Assembly (NCBI RefSeq): GCF_004362745.1
Contig: NZ_SNXY01000006.1
Location: 1,240,001-1,304,000 of the forward strand
Reading direction: 5' to 3'
DNA: 64,000 bases
From: Oharaeibacter diazotrophicus
GTDB lineage: Bacteria; Pseudomonadota; Alphaproteobacteria; Rhizobiales; Pleomorphomonadaceae
Part shown: positions 25,212 to 36,055 of the stretch, piece by piece
Numbering within the stretch: position 1 is the stretch's first letter
Layout of the letters: each line of letters opens with the position of its first letter
Made by a program: the position numbers and the translations under genes
The notes under the pieces: model-generated
Seen by the model: the letters and a program-made list of their open reading frames with translations, nothing else
Told to the model about the DNA's origin: nothing
Databases searched by the model: none

Positions 25212-25520
25212 TCAGCCCTTCATCATGTTGATGTCTTCGACCGCGATCGAGCCGCGGTTGCGGAAGAACACGACCAGGATCGCGAGGCCGATCGCCGCCT
25301 CGGCGGCGGCGACGGTCAGGATGAACAGGGCGAACACCTGTCCGACGAGGTCGCCGAGATGGGTGGAGAAGGCGACCAGGTTGAGGTTCACCGCGAGCAG
25401 GATCAGCTCGACCGACATCAGGATGACGATCACGTTCTTCCGGTTGAGGAAGATGCCGAGGATCCCGAGGGTGAACAGGATCGCAGCGACCGAGAGGTAG
25501 TGCGAGAGACCGATGACCAT
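25212..25520 (-). CDS. nuoK: NADH-quinone oxidoreductase subunit K
   Basis: The 102-residue membrane subunit of complex I has three helices. The conserved '[30 protein letters not shown]' holds the intramembrane Glu, and '[27 protein letters not shown]' holds the second Glu. Both are key for proton translocation. The ATG at 25520 matches family starts. A longer open frame upstream is a shadow of nuoJ and nuoI. It sits 38 bases after nuoJ. Confidence 0.97.
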   Translation of the reverse strand: MVIGLSHYLSVAAILFTLGILGIFLNRKNVIVILMSVELILLAVNLNLVAFSTHLGDLVGQVFALFILTVAAAEAAIGLAILVVFFRNRGSIAVEDINMMKG

Positions 25521-25558
25521 GGGTCGACCTTTGTCCGTGGTGCGCGCGCGGGAGGGCC

Positions 25559-26170
25559 TCAGAGGCCGCGGCCCGGCTCGACCTTCTTGATCTCGATGGC
25601 GGTGGAACGCGTCCGGGCGACCTGGACCGAGATGTCCTGGCGCTTGATGTTCGGCCGGTGGCGCAGCGTCAGCACGATGGCGCCGATCATGGCGACCAAC
25701 AGCACCATGCCCGCGGCCTCGAAGTAGAACACGTAGCGGGTGTAGATGATCTCGCCGAGCGCCTGCACGTTGGATACCTGCGTCGGGTCCGGGATAGGCG
25801 CCACCGCCGACGTCATCGCGTCCGGCGCGAAGGTGAAGCCGCCGACCACCATCAGAAGCTCGGCGAGGAACACGATGCCGACCAGCATGCCGACGGGCAG
25901 GTACTGCAGGAAGCCCTGGCGCAACTCGGCGAAGTCGACGTCGAGCATCATCACCACGAACAGGAACAGCACCGCCACCGCGCCGACGTAGACGACGATC
26001 AGCATCATCGCCAGGAACTCGGCGCCGGCGAGCATGAACAGCCCCGCCGCGTTGACGAAGGCGAGGATCAGGAACAGCACCGAGTGAACGGGGTTCCGGG
26101 CGGAGATCACCATGACCGCCGAAGCGACGGTGATCGCCGCGAAGATGTAGAAGAACAGAGCCTGGATCAT
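25559..26170 (-). CDS. nuoJ: NADH-quinone oxidoreductase subunit J
   Basis: The 203-residue membrane subunit has five helices. It begins [22 protein letters not shown] and contains '[57 protein letters not shown]', the most conserved part of NuoJ. The start at 26170 fits the family; the longer frame adds 18 polar residues. It lies about 100 bases after nuoI. Confidence 0.96.
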   Translation of the reverse strand: MIQALFFYIFAAITVASAVMVISARNPVHSVLFLILAFVNAAGLFMLAGAEFLAMMLIVVYVGAVAVLFLFVVMMLDVDFAELRQGFLQYLPVGMLVGIVFLAELLMVVGGFTFAPDAMTSAVAPIPDPTQVSNVQALGEIIYTRYVFYFEAAGMVLLVAMIGAIVLTLRHRPNIKRQDISVQVARTRSTAIEIKKVEPGRGL

Positions 26171-26266
26171 CGTCTCGCCCTTGCCCCCGTGCCGGGGCGC
26201 TCCCGGCCCCCGCGTCCTGTCCATCGGTCGTGCCGGGGGAGACGGATCGCCCCTCCCCCCGCCGCC

Positions 26267-26755
26267 TCACCGGTAGGGTGCGTCCATCGCGATGTTGCGC
26301 GCGATCTCGCGTTCCCACCGGTCGCCGTTCGCCAGGAGCTTTTCCTTGTCGTAGTAGAGCTCTTCGCGCGTCTCGGTCGCGAACTCGAAGTTCGGGCCCT
26401 CGACGATGGCATCCACCGGGCAGGCTTCCTGGCAGAAGCCGCAGTAGATGCACTTGACCATGTCGATGTCGTATCGGGTCGTGCGCCGCGTGCCGTCGTT
26501 GCGGCGCGGGCCGGCCTCGATCGTGATCGCCTGGGCCGGGCAGATCGCCTCGCAGAGCTTGCAGGCGATGCAGCGCTCCTCGCCGTTCGGATAGCGGCGC
26601 AGCGCGTGCTCGCCGCGGAAGCGCGGCGACACCGGCCCCTTCTCGAAGGGATAGTTGATGGTCGGCTTCGGCTTGAAGAAGTAGCGCATGGCCAGGAAGA
26701 ACCCGGACACGAACTCCTTCAACAGCAGCGACTTGGCGACGGCGTCGAGTCTCAT
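26267..26755 (-). CDS. nuoI: NADH-quinone oxidoreductase subunit I
   Basis: The 162-residue peripheral subunit carries two [4Fe-4S] clusters (N6a and N6b). The ligands are visible in '[15 protein letters not shown]' and '[24 protein letters not shown]'. The N-terminal amphipathic part '[31 protein letters not shown]' anchors it to the membrane arm. The ATG at 26755 ([10 protein letters not shown]) matches family starts. A small membrane protein gene separates it from nuoH. Confidence 0.97.
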   Translation of the reverse strand: MRLDAVAKSLLLKEFVSGFFLAMRYFFKPKPTINYPFEKGPVSPRFRGEHALRRYPNGEERCIACKLCEAICPAQAITIEAGPRRNDGTRRTTRYDIDMVKCIYCGFCQEACPVDAIVEGPNFEFATETREELYYDKEKLLANGDRWEREIARNIAMDAPYR

Positions 26756-26832
26756 CGACCGATCCCTCTTCCTCTGTTCCTCGTCGAGGGCGGTCGCCTT
26801 GCAAGGCGCCCTGCCCCACCCCAGATCACGTG

Positions 26833-27081
26833 TCAGGCCGGCGTGACGCCGATCCCGATCACCGAAACCCCGACCCACCAGCCGAGCGCGGCGAACACCA
26901 GGGCGTTCACCACGAAGACGACCTTCATGACGAGGTCGGCCCGCTTCGGGTCCGGCGCCCCGCCGAGCCGGGCGAGCGCCCGGCGGACCAGCGAGGCCAC
27001 CACCGCGTAGTCGATCAACCCGACCAGCACGCCCAGCGCGGCCCCGAGGACGCCGGCGAGGGGAAGGTCGGGCCAGCCCAT
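26833..27081 (-). CDS. Small hypothetical membrane protein between nuoH and nuoI
   Basis: This 82-residue protein starts [36 protein letters not shown]. Two transmembrane helices are predicted, at about 8-30 and 52-76, separated by a short basic loop ([17 protein letters not shown]). It lies four bases after the nuoH stop and 77 bases before the nuoI start, with the same strand and codon use, so it is very likely translated with the operon. I do not recognise the family. It could be a lineage-specific assembly or accessory subunit of complex I, or an unrelated passenger. Confidence 0.7.
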   Translation of the reverse strand: MGWPDLPLAGVLGAALGVLVGLIDYAVVASLVRRALARLGGAPDPKRADLVMKVVFVVNALVFAALGWWVGVSVIGIGVTPA

Positions 27082-27085
27082 GGCC

Positions 27086-28132
27086 TCAGCCCGCCCAGCC
27101 GGTGACCTGCAGGACACCGGCGACGATCAGGACCATCGCCAGCGACAGCGGCAGGAACACCTTCCAGCCGAGGCGCATCAGCTGGTCGTAGCGGTAGCGG
27201 GGCACCATCGCCTTCGCCATCGCGATGAAGAAGAAGACGAAGCAGGTCTTGGCGGTGAACCAGATCACGCCCGGGATCCAGTTGAACGGCGGCAGGTCGA
27301 CGATCGGCAGCCAGCCGCCCATGAACAGGATCGTGGTCAGCGCGCACATGGTGACGATCGCCACGTACTCGCCGAGCATGAACATCATGTACGGCGTCGA
27401 GCCGTATTCGACCATGAAGCCCGCGACCAGCTCCGACTCGGCCTCGACGAGGTCGAACGGCGGGCGGTTCGTCTCGGCGAGCGCCGAGATGAAGAAGATC
27501 ACGAACATCGGGAAGAGCGGCAGCCAGTACCAGTTCAGGAACGACAGCCACGGCAGCCCGATCATGGTGGCGAGGCCGGTCTCCTGGCTCTTGACGATGT
27601 CCGTCAGGTTCAGCGAGCCGGCGCACAGCAGCACCGTGATGATCACGAAGCCGATCGACACCTCGTAGGACACCATCTGCGCCGCCGAGCGCAGCGCCGA
27701 CAGGAAGGGATACTTCGAGTTGGACGCCCAGCCGCCGATGATGATGCCGTAGACCGACAGCGACGAGATCGCGAAGATGAACAGGATGCCGACGTTGATG
27801 TCGGCGACCACCCAGCCGTCCGCGACCGGCACCACCGCCCAGGCGAGCAGCGCCAGCGTCGTCGTCACCAAGGGCGCCAGCAGGAACAGGCCCTTGGACG
27901 CGCCGGACGGGATCACGGGTTCCTTCAGCACGAACTTCAGGAGGTCGGCGAAGGACTGGAACAGGCCGAACGGCCCGACCACGTTGGGCCCGCGGCGGAT
28001 CTGCACGGCCGCCCAGATCTTGCGGTCGGCGTAGAGCAGGTAGGCGACCAGCACCAGGAGCACCACCAGGAGCAGGACGCTCTGCGCGGCGATCACGATG
28101 ACGGGCCAGAGGATGTCGGACCAGAAGTTCAT
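27086..28132 (-). CDS. nuoH: NADH-quinone oxidoreductase subunit H
   Basis: The 348-residue membrane subunit lies at the junction with the hydrophilic arm and helps form the quinone chamber. The signatures '[33 protein letters not shown]', '[29 protein letters not shown]' and '[13 protein letters not shown]' are present. The start ATG at 28132 lies 8 bases after the nuoG stop. The long frame upstream is a nuoG shadow. Confidence 0.97.
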   Translation of the reverse strand: MNFWSDILWPVIVIAAQSVLLLVVLLVLVAYLLYADRKIWAAVQIRRGPNVVGPFGLFQSFADLLKFVLKEPVIPSGASKGLFLLAPLVTTTLALLAWAVVPVADGWVVADINVGILFIFAISSLSVYGIIIGGWASNSKYPFLSALRSAAQMVSYEVSIGFVIITVLLCAGSLNLTDIVKSQETGLATMIGLPWLSFLNWYWLPLFPMFVIFFISALAETNRPPFDLVEAESELVAGFMVEYGSTPYMMFMLGEYVAIVTMCALTTILFMGGWLPIVDLPPFNWIPGVIWFTAKTCFVFFFIAMAKAMVPRYRYDQLMRLGWKVFLPLSLAMVLIVAGVLQVTGWAG

Positions 28133-28140
28133 GTCGCCCC

Positions 28141-30216
28141 TCACTCGGCCGCGGCCTTGACGGCGCCGGCGGCGAGCGCGGAGCACTCGGCCATCACGGC
28201 GGACGCCCGCGCGATCGGATTGGTCAGGTAGAAGTCCGTGATGGTGCTCGCGAACGGCGCGGTGCCGACCGTGCCGCCGATGGCGGCGAGACCGACCACG
28301 GAGGCCGTGTCGGACGGCGGCAGCACGTCGACCGCCGCGAAATGCGGATGGTCGGCGTAGAGCCGGGCGCGCAGCTGCGCCAGACTGTCGAACGGCAGGC
28401 GTTTGCCGAGCACGTCGGACAGCGCACGCAGCACCGCCCAGTCCTCGCGGGCCTCGCCCGGCGGGAAGGTGGCGCGGGCGCCGACCTGCACGCGACCCTC
28501 GGTGTTGACGTAGGTGCCGGACTTCTCGGTGTAGGCCGCCCCCGGCAGGATCACGTCGGCGCGGTGAGCGCCGCTGTCGCCGTGGGTGCCGACGTAGACG
28601 ACGAAGCTGCCGACGTAGTTGCCCATGGCGATCTCGTCGGCGCCGAGCAGGAACAGCACGTCGACCGCCCCGCCCTGCATGCCGCGGACGTCGAGCCCGC
28701 CGGCACCCGGCGTGAAGCCGAGGTCGAGCGCGCCGACCCGCGAGGCCGCGGTGTGCAGCACGGCGAAACCGTTCCACTCGTCCGAGACGGCGCCGACGTC
28801 GACCGCCAGCTTGGCCGCGGCCGACAGCACGGCGAGACCGTCCGGCCGCGCGATCGCACCCTGGCCGACCACGATCAGCGGACGCTTGGCGGCGGCGAGC
28901 ACGTCGCGCACCGCGCCGTCGAGGCCGGTCAGGGCCTCCGGGCCGGTGCCGATCCAGGTGACGGGATAGGTCAGGTCGCGCTTGCCGCCGATCGCGTAGA
29001 CCGGGCAGCCGCCGGCGCGCCAGCGCTTGCGGATGCGGGCGTTGAGCACCGGCGCCTCGTGGCGCGGGTCGGTGCCGACCAAGAGGATGGCGTCGGCCGC
29101 CTCGATGCCGGCGACGCCGGGGTTGAACAGGTAGGCGCCGCGGCCGAGCGAGCCGTCGAGCACCGTGCCGTCCTGGCGACCGTCGACGTTCGGAGAGCCG
29201 AGCGCGGCCATCAGGCCCTTCAGCGCGTAGATCTCCTCGACCGAGGCGAGGTCGCCGGCGATGGCGCCGATCCGGTTCGGCGCGGTCGCCGCCACCTTGG
29301 CCTTGATCGCGGCGAAGGCCTCGGTCCAGGACGCCGGGCGCAGGCGGCCGTTCTCACGGACGTAGGGGCGGTCGAGCCGCTGGGTCTTGAGGCCGTCCCA
29401 GACGAAGCGCGTCTTGTCCGAGATCCACTCCTCGTTCACCTCCTCGTTGAGGCGGGGGAGGATGCGCATGACCTCGCGGCCGCGGCTGTCGACGCGGATC
29501 GCCGAGCCGAGGGCGTCCATCACGTCGACCGACTCGGTCTTGGCGAGTTCCCAGGGGCGGGCCTGATAGGCGTAGGGCTTGGAGGTCAGCGCGCCGACCG
29601 GGCAGAGGTCGATGACATTGCCCTGCAGCTCGGACGACATCGCCCGCTCGAGATAGGTGGTGATCTCGGCGTCCTCGCCGCGGCCGATCAGGCCGAGCTC
29701 GGTGATCCCCGCCACCTCGGTGGTGAAGCGCACGCAGCGGGTGCAGTGGATGCACCGCGTCATGATCGTCTTGACCAACGGCCCGATGTACTTGTCCTCG
29801 ACGGCGCGCTTGTTCTCGACGTAGCGCGAACTGTCGACGCCGTAGGCCATCGCCTGGTCCTGCAGGTCGCACTCGCCGCCCTGGTCGCAGATCGGGCAGT
29901 CGAGCGGATGGTTGATCAGCAGGAACTCCATCACGCCCTCGCGGGCCTTCTTGACCATCGGCGACTTGGTCAGCACGACGGGCGGCTCGCCGTTCGGGCC
30001 GGGCCGGAGGTCCTTGACCTGCATGGCGCAGGACGCCGTCGGCTTGGGCGGGCCGCCCTTCACCTCGACGAGGCACATGCGGCAGTTGCCGGCGATCGAC
30101 AGCCGTTCGTGGAAGCAGAAGCGCGGAACCTCCGCGCCGGCCTGCTCGCAGGCCTGCAGCAGCGTCGCATCCGGCGCGACTTCGATCTCGGTTCCGTCGA
30201 CGATGAGCTTTGCCAT
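28141..30216 (-). CDS. nuoG: NADH-quinone oxidoreductase subunit G
   Basis: This 691-residue protein is the largest peripheral subunit. The N-terminal [2Fe-2S] ferredoxin domain is '[23 protein letters not shown]'. The His-ligated N5 region is '[23 protein letters not shown]', and '[12 protein letters not shown]... [14 protein letters not shown]' supplies N4. A molybdopterin-oxidoreductase-like domain without cofactor follows. The ATG at 30216 is chosen; a GTG one codon upstream is possible. A coiled-coil gene lies between it and nuoF. Confidence 0.97.
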   Translation of the reverse strand: MAKLIVDGTEIEVAPDATLLQACEQAGAEVPRFCFHERLSIAGNCRMCLVEVKGGPPKPTASCAMQVKDLRPGPNGEPPVVLTKSPMVKKAREGVMEFLLINHPLDCPICDQGGECDLQDQAMAYGVDSSRYVENKRAVEDKYIGPLVKTIMTRCIHCTRCVRFTTEVAGITELGLIGRGEDAEITTYLERAMSSELQGNVIDLCPVGALTSKPYAYQARPWELAKTESVDVMDALGSAIRVDSRGREVMRILPRLNEEVNEEWISDKTRFVWDGLKTQRLDRPYVRENGRLRPASWTEAFAAIKAKVAATAPNRIGAIAGDLASVEEIYALKGLMAALGSPNVDGRQDGTVLDGSLGRGAYLFNPGVAGIEAADAILLVGTDPRHEAPVLNARIRKRWRAGGCPVYAIGGKRDLTYPVTWIGTGPEALTGLDGAVRDVLAAAKRPLIVVGQGAIARPDGLAVLSAAAKLAVDVGAVSDEWNGFAVLHTAASRVGALDLGFTPGAGGLDVRGMQGGAVDVLFLLGADEIAMGNYVGSFVVYVGTHGDSGAHRADVILPGAAYTEKSGTYVNTEGRVQVGARATFPPGEAREDWAVLRALSDVLGKRLPFDSLAQLRARLYADHPHFAAVDVLPPSDTASVVGLAAIGGTVGTAPFASTITDFYLTNPIARASAVMAECSALAAGAVKAAAE

Positions 30217-30263
30217 CACTTCGCCTCTTGGGCCGCCGGAGCGGCTCGATCACCCTTGAACCG

Positions 30264-30524
30264 TCACGCCTTGGTGAGCAGCTCTTCGATCTTGTTCAAT
30301 CGGGCCTCGATCTCGTCGACCTTGGCCTCCTGCTCGTCGGCCCGCAGGCCGGCGCTCGTTCCGAGCCCCAAGGCATAGAGGACGGAGTGCCTCAACTCGT
30401 CGAACCGCTTGTCCATGCGGTCGAAGCGGTTCTCGAGTCGGTCGATCTTCCTACCCTGCTCGATCTGCTCCGCGCGCATTTCCCGGAGCAGCTTCAAGAC
30501 GATGTTGTCCGGCTCCTCGCCCAT
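30264..30524 (-). CDS. Small coiled-coil protein between nuoF and nuoG
   Basis: This 86-residue hydrophilic protein starts MGEEPDNIVLKLLREMRAEQIEQGRKI. Heptad-like stretches at about 10-45 (LLREMRAEQIEQGRKIDRLENRFDRMDKRFDELR) and 62-84 (EQEAKVDEIEARLNKIEELL) predict two coiled coils around a short, more apolar middle (SVLYALGLGTSAGL). It is not a known complex I subunit. It begins 10 bases after the nuoF stop and ends 47 bases before the nuoG start, with codon use like its neighbours. The function is unknown; similar small coiled-coil ORFs occur widely as hypothetical proteins. Confidence 0.7.
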   Translation of the reverse strand: MGEEPDNIVLKLLREMRAEQIEQGRKIDRLENRFDRMDKRFDELRHSVLYALGLGTSAGLRADEQEAKVDEIEARLNKIEELLTKA

Positions 30525-30534
30525 CGCCCCCTCC

Positions 30535-31824
<1,290 letters not shown>

Positions 31825-31917
31825 CGTTCGGATCCTCGGACCTCGGTTCGTCCAGCAGGTTCGGGTCACCGCCCGACCACCCGCACGTCCTTCTTCGGCG
31901 TCGTCGCGCCGGCCCGG

Positions 31918-32598
31918 TCAGGCCGGCTTCTTCTCTTCCGGCTTCGGCTCCTCGCGGGCGTAGGCCCGGTGGAGACCGATCGCCGAACCGTCGTAGAGCG
32001 CGGCGTCGAGCAGCGTGTTCTCGCCGCCCTCCGGCGCCGCGTACTGGCGGCCGTTCTGCGGCCCCGGCGTCGGCGGGTTGCCCGCCGCGAAGCCGTCGAT
32101 CAGCGCCTCGAAGCTCTCCGGCGTCAGGTCTTCGTAGGTGTCCTTGAAGACCTGCACCATCGGGGCGTTCACGCAGGCACCGAGGCACTCGACCTCCTCC
32201 CAGGAGAACGACCCGTCGGCGTCGAGTTCGTGGGCGTGCGGGGCGATGCGCGACTTGCAGATCGCGATCAGCTCCTCGGCGCCGCGCAGCTGGCACGGCG
32301 TGGTGCCGCAGACCTGGATGTGCGCCTTCTTCCCCACCGGCGACAGTTGGAACATCGTATAGAAGGTCGCGACCTCGAGGACGCGGATGTAGGCCATGCC
32401 GAGCATGTCCGCGATCGCCTCGATCATCGGCTTGGTGACCCAGCCCTCCTGCTCCTGGCCGCGCCAGAGCAGCGGGATCACCGCCGAGGCCTGGCGCCCC
32501 GCCGGATAGCGCGCGATCACGGTCCGTGCCCAGGCCGCGTTCTCCGCATTGAAGGCGAAGCTCTCCGGCTGTTCCGCGTGCAGTCTGCGCACCGACAT
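31918..32598 (-). CDS. nuoE: NADH-quinone oxidoreductase subunit E
   Basis: The 226-residue subunit is a thioredoxin-like [2Fe-2S] protein carrying cluster N1a. The ligands lie in '[10 protein letters not shown]' and '[11 protein letters not shown]'. An extended C-terminal tail of about 60 residues ('[27 protein letters not shown]...') is common in Rhizobiales NuoE. GAGGA stands shortly before the ATG at 32598. The FkbM methyltransferase gene ends 151 bases upstream. Confidence 0.96.
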   Translation of the reverse strand: MSVRRLHAEQPESFAFNAENAAWARTVIARYPAGRQASAVIPLLWRGQEQEGWVTKPMIEAIADMLGMAYIRVLEVATFYTMFQLSPVGKKAHIQVCGTTPCQLRGAEELIAICKSRIAPHAHELDADGSFSWEEVECLGACVNAPMVQVFKDTYEDLTPESFEALIDGFAAGNPPTPGPQNGRQYAAPEGGENTLLDAALYDGSAIGLHRAYAREEPKPEEKKPA

Positions 32599-32749
32599 CT
32601 GTCGTCCTCGACGCTTCTGGAACCGTCCCGTCGGGCCGGCCCGTCTCGTTTGATCCGTCGGCCCCCTGCCCCACCAGGGACGGGAACCGCTGCCTCGCAC
32701 CGTCACCCCGGCGTCGCCGCCGGTCTCATCGGCCAGCCGCGTCGCCGCG

Positions 32750-33706
32750 TCAAGCCGTCGCGCCCGCGCCGGTGAGCCGTTCGATCCAGAACGGCGAGCG
32801 CGTGGCGAAGAAGTCGTATCCGACCCGTCGTACCGTCTTGATGACCGAGAGCTCGGCGAGGTCGCCGATCTCGCGGAACGTCGTGTCCGAGACCCAAGTG
32901 AACAGCCGGAGGCCGAACACCTCGCGGAACGCCCGACTCACCGTGTGGTGCGGATCGTTGCCGTGGTCCTCGTAGAGCACGATCAGGTCGCGATCCATCA
33001 GCGCGCCGGCGCCCTCGAGCGCGGCGCACTCGGCGCCCTCGACGTCGAGCTTCAGCACCACCGCGCCCGCGGGCGGGACCGGCAGGTCGGACACGGCCAC
33101 CGTCGTCGCCGCCTCGAGCACGGTGCCGCCCGCCGCCTCGGCGACGATCGAGCGCTGCTCGTGACGGTCGCCGCCGTAGACGGTGACGGCTTCGCCGGAG
33201 CGGGCCGCCACGGCCTTGCGCAGCACCTCGAACCGGCCGCCGTTGAGCGCGGCGTTCAGCCGGGCCCGCTCGGCCGACGGCGTCGACAGCTCGACGGCGA
33301 CGGCCGGATGGGACCCGTAGGCCGTCGACGTCACCTGGACCGACCAGTAGCCGTAGTTCGCACCGCAATCGAGGAAGGTGTAGTCGACCCCGCGGGCGAG
33401 CTTCAGGAAGGCGGCGATCTCCTCCTCGTAGTCCATGTGCGGCATCAACAGCACGGACCAGTAGGGATCGCCGTAGGGAAACGAGAACAGGTCGCCGTCG
33501 CCGAGCGTCACCACCACGTCGCGCCGGCTCGGGAACAGCCGGGCGATCAGGCGGGTCAGCGGCGTCAGCCCCGGCACGCGCGGAAACGGCACCACCCGGG
33601 TGATCGCGCCGAGAAGCGCGATCCCGGCCCGCTCGACCGCGGTCGCGCCGGCCAGACGGCCGGTGCGGCGATCGTAGCGGATGGTGTCGGCCGCGGCGGT
33701 GGTCAT
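32750..33706 (-). CDS. FkbM-family SAM-dependent methyltransferase, embedded in the nuo operon
   Basis: The 318-residue protein carries the SAM-binding motif '[13 protein letters not shown]' (about 111-123), a later acidic strand '[13 protein letters not shown]' and the FkbM hallmark '[18 protein letters not shown]' (about 217-233). No transmembrane segment or signal is apparent. FkbM relatives methylate hydroxyls on sugars, polyketides or lipids; no member is known to me as a complex I factor. The ATG shares a base with the nuoD stop (TGATG at 33704-33708), so its translation is probably tied to nuoD. GC content and codon use look like the neighbours, so recent transfer is not obvious. Target unknown. 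Confidence 0.88.
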   Translation of the reverse strand: MTTAAADTIRYDRRTGRLAGATAVERAGIALLGAITRVVPFPRVPGLTPLTRLIARLFPSRRDVVVTLGDGDLFSFPYGDPYWSVLLMPHMDYEEEIAAFLKLARGVDYTFLDCGANYGYWSVQVTSTAYGSHPAVAVELSTPSAERARLNAALNGGRFEVLRKAVAARSGEAVTVYGGDRHEQRSIVAEAAGGTVLEAATTVAVSDLPVPPAGAVVLKLDVEGAECAALEGAGALMDRDLIVLYEDHGNDPHHTVSRAFREVFGLRLFTWVSDTTFREIGDLAELSVIKTVRRVGYDFFATRSPFWIERLTGAGATA

Positions 33707-34890
33707 CAGCGGTCGACCTCGCCGAACACGATGTCGAGCGAGCCGAGCACCGCCGAGACGTCGGCGAGCTGGTGGCCGCGGCAGATGTAGTCCATCGCCT
33801 GGAGATGGGCGAAACCGGGCGCGCGGATCTTGCAGCGGTAGGGCTTGTTGGTGCCGTCCGACACCAGATAGACGCCGAACTCGCCCTTCGGCGCCTCGAC
33901 GGCGGCGTAGATGTCGCCGGCCGGCACGTGGAAGCCCTCGGTGTAGAGCTTGAAGTGATGGATGAGCGCTTCCATCGAACGCTTCATCTCGCCACGGCGC
34001 GGCGGCGCGTACTTGCCGTCGGTGGTGAGCACCGGTCCGCGCTCGACGCGCAGCTTCTCGATGCACTGCTTCATGATGCGCACCGACTGCCGCATCTCTT
34101 CCATACGGATGTGGTAGCGGTCGTAGCAGTCGCCGTTCTTGCCGACGGGGATGTCGAACTCCATCTCGGCGTAGCACTCGTAGGGCTGCGACTTGCGCAG
34201 GTCCCACGGCGCGCCGGAGCCGCGCACCATCACGCCCGAAAAGCCCCACTTCCAGCACTCGTCGAGCGTGACGACGCCGATGTCGACGTTGCGCTGCTTG
34301 AAGATGCGGTTCTCGGACAGGAGGTCGTCGAGATCCTGCACGGTCTGCAGGAACGGGTCGCACCAATCCCAGATGTCCTCGACCAGCTGGTCCGGCAGGT
34401 CCTGGTGCACGCCGCCCGGACGGAAGTAGGCCGCGTGCATGCGGCTTCCGCTCGCGCGCTCGTAGAACACCATCAGCTTCTCGCGCTCCTCGAAGCCCCA
34501 CAGCGGCGGGGTCAGCGCGCCGACGTCCATCGCCTGGGTCGTCACGTTGAGGAGGTGCGAGAGGATGCGGCCGATCTCGGAATAGAGCACGCGGATCAGC
34601 TGGGCCCGCCGCGGCACCGGAATGCCGGCGAGGCGCTCGACCGCGAGGCAGAAGGCGTGCTCCTGGTTCATCGGCGCGACGTAGTCGAGCCGGTCGAAAT
34701 AGGGCACGGCCTGGAGATAGGTCTTGACCTCGATCAGCTTCTCGGTGCCGCGGTGCAGCAGTCCGATGTGCGGATCGACGCGCTCTACCACCTCGCCGTC
34801 GAGCTCCAGCACGAGGCGCAACACGCCGTGAGCCGCAGGGTGCTGCGGCCCGAAGTTGATGTTGAAGTTGCGGACTTCGGCTTCAGACAT
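33706..34890 (-). CDS. nuoD: NADH-quinone oxidoreductase subunit D
   Basis: The 394-residue subunit lines the quinone site next to cluster N2. Signatures are '[25 protein letters not shown]', '[14 protein letters not shown]', '[15 protein letters not shown]', '[15 protein letters not shown]' and the C-terminal 'DIVFGEVDR'. The quinone-binding His and Tyr region is intact. GGAGG at 34899-34903 lies eight bases before the ATG. Immediately beyond that site is the GGCAGTA repeat array that bounds the four-helix-bundle cassette. It is separated from nuoC by that cassette. Confidence 0.97.
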   Translation of the reverse strand: MSEAEVRNFNINFGPQHPAAHGVLRLVLELDGEVVERVDPHIGLLHRGTEKLIEVKTYLQAVPYFDRLDYVAPMNQEHAFCLAVERLAGIPVPRRAQLIRVLYSEIGRILSHLLNVTTQAMDVGALTPPLWGFEEREKLMVFYERASGSRMHAAYFRPGGVHQDLPDQLVEDIWDWCDPFLQTVQDLDDLLSENRIFKQRNVDIGVVTLDECWKWGFSGVMVRGSGAPWDLRKSQPYECYAEMEFDIPVGKNGDCYDRYHIRMEEMRQSVRIMKQCIEKLRVERGPVLTTDGKYAPPRRGEMKRSMEALIHHFKLYTEGFHVPAGDIYAAVEAPKGEFGVYLVSDGTNKPYRCKIRAPGFAHLQAMDYICRGHQLADVSAVLGSLDIVFGEVDR

Positions 34891-34904
34891 GGGCGTTGCC
34901 TCCG

Positions 34905-34935
34905 GGCAGTCGGCAGTAGGCAGTAGGCAGTAGGG
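34905..34935. repeat. Four tandem GGCAGT(C/A) heptamers (left end of the four-helix-bundle cassette)
   Basis: Units lie at 34905, 34912, 34919 and 34926, the first ending in C and the others in A, followed by GGG. The last ten bases (34926-34935) are the exact inverse of 35348-35357 and 35362-35371 at the other end of the cassette. The array ends two bases from the nuoD ribosome-binding site. Confidence 0.95.
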
Positions 34936-34941
34936 TCCGCA

Positions 34942-35325
34942 TCACTTGTCTCCGCCCGGCTGCAGGGACCGGATGAGGCCGCGCAACATGCGCCCGATCC
35001 GATCCGCGCTGTCCAACAGCTTCATGACCACGTCTTCCTTAAGGAGCTCGACCCTGCCCGCCAGGATCACGTGCGTCTCGAACTCCTTGAGCGAGCCCTG
35101 CGCTATCCGCAGGTGGTGCACGTAGTTCCCGACATTGTCGCGTCCGTAGCCTTCCGCGACATTCGCCGGCACCGAGGCGGCGGCACGACGGATCTGTGAA
35201 ACGAGCCCGAAGATCTCTTCGCGGGGAAACCCGCGCGTCGCTTCGTAGCTGTTCACCGCAAGATCCATCGCGTCCTTCCAAACCTTCAGGTCCCGGTAGG
35301 ACCGTATCTCCGGTTCACTCGACAT
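34942..35325 (-). CDS. Four-helix-bundle protein (S23/23S rRNA intervening-sequence protein family)
   Basis: The 127-residue protein matches the four-helix-bundle (TIGR02436-like) family. It begins with 'IRSYRDLKVWKDAMDLAVNSYEAT', the family's typical opening, then 'FGLVSQIRRAAASVPANVAEGYGR' and 'YVHHLRIAQGSLKEFETHVILAGRVELL'. Relatives are encoded in 23S rRNA intervening sequences or stand alone, and resemble the Avd protein of diversity-generating retroelements; no biochemical function is settled. It sits between nuoC and nuoD, where no gene is expected, and is bounded by inverted GGCAGTA-type repeats. No reverse transcriptase or variable repeat is nearby. It looks like a small inserted cassette. 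Confidence 0.92.
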   Translation of the reverse strand: MSSEPEIRSYRDLKVWKDAMDLAVNSYEATRGFPREEIFGLVSQIRRAAASVPANVAEGYGRDNVGNYVHHLRIAQGSLKEFETHVILAGRVELLKEDVVMKLLDSADRIGRMLRGLIRSLQPGGDK

Positions 35326-35343
35326 CGGCAGCCAAGCTCCCCC

Positions 35344-35371
35344 GAAGCCCTACTGCCGAAGCCCTACTGCC
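35344..35371. repeat. Two tandem 14-base units (right end of the four-helix-bundle cassette)
   Basis: GAAGCCCTACTGCC occurs twice without a gap, at 35344-35357 and 35358-35371. Each holds the inverse of the GGCAGTAGGG found at the left end. The second copy overlaps the last codons of nuoC and supplies its TAG stop (35364-35366). Confidence 0.95.
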
Positions 35372-35966
35372 TCGCCTTTTCGTCGCCCGGCAGTACGTAG
35401 TCCGGACCTTCCCAGGGCGACAGGAAGTCGAAGTTGCGGAATTCCTGGTTGAGGCGGACGGGCTCGTAGACGACGCGCTTCTGCTCGTCGTCGTAGCGGA
35501 CCTCGACGAAGCCGGTGAGCGGGAAGTCCTTGCGCAGCGGGTGGCCGTCGAAACCGTAGTCGGTCAGGAGGCGCCGGAGCTCCGGGTGGCCGGAGAACAG
35601 GATGCCGTAGAGGTCGTAGGCCTCGCGCTCGAACCAGTCGGCCCCCGGGAACTCGGCGCAGATCGACGGCACCGGCGTCGCCTCGTCGGTCGCGACCTTG
35701 ACGCGGACGCGTGCGTTCCTCGTCGGGGACAGGAAGTGGTAGACGACGTCGAAGCGGCGGTCGCGGCTCGGATAGTCGACGCCGCAGACGTCGACGATCG
35801 AGACGAAGCGGAGCGCCGGGTGGTCGCGGAGGACCCGGACCACGTCGACGATGCGCTCGGCCGGGACCGTGACGCCGATGTCGCCGAAGGCGACCTCGAG
35901 GTCGACGACGTCGGCGCCGAGCGCCGCGCGGATCGCCTCCGCCATGCCGTTCAGGGCTTCACTCAT
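35364..35966 (-). CDS. nuoC: NADH-quinone oxidoreductase subunit C
   Basis: The 200-residue peripheral subunit of complex I is the unfused form, as usual in alphaproteobacteria. Family features are '[27 protein letters not shown]', '[51 protein letters not shown]' and the C-terminal '[13 protein letters not shown]'. The last residues and the stop codon lie inside the repeat that bounds the four-helix-bundle cassette, so the original C-terminus may have been altered by one or two residues. Confidence 0.97.
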   Translation of the reverse strand: MSEALNGMAEAIRAALGADVVDLEVAFGDIGVTVPAERIVDVVRVLRDHPALRFVSIVDVCGVDYPSRDRRFDVVYHFLSPTRNARVRVKVATDEATPVPSICAEFPGADWFEREAYDLYGILFSGHPELRRLLTDYGFDGHPLRKDFPLTGFVEVRYDDEQKRVVYEPVRLNQEFRNFDFLSPWEGPDYVLPGDEKARQ

Positions 35967-36055
35967 CGTCCCTCGTCACCTTCGCCCGTGTGGCCCGACC
36001 GCCGGTGGCCGCCGGCGGTCCTCTGGGTCGCGTCCCGTCCGTCCGGACCGGCGCC

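Noticed and set aside
34942-35325. Four-helix-bundle gene as Avd of a diversity-generating retroelement
   Set aside because: No reverse transcriptase, template repeat or variable repeat is present in the window.
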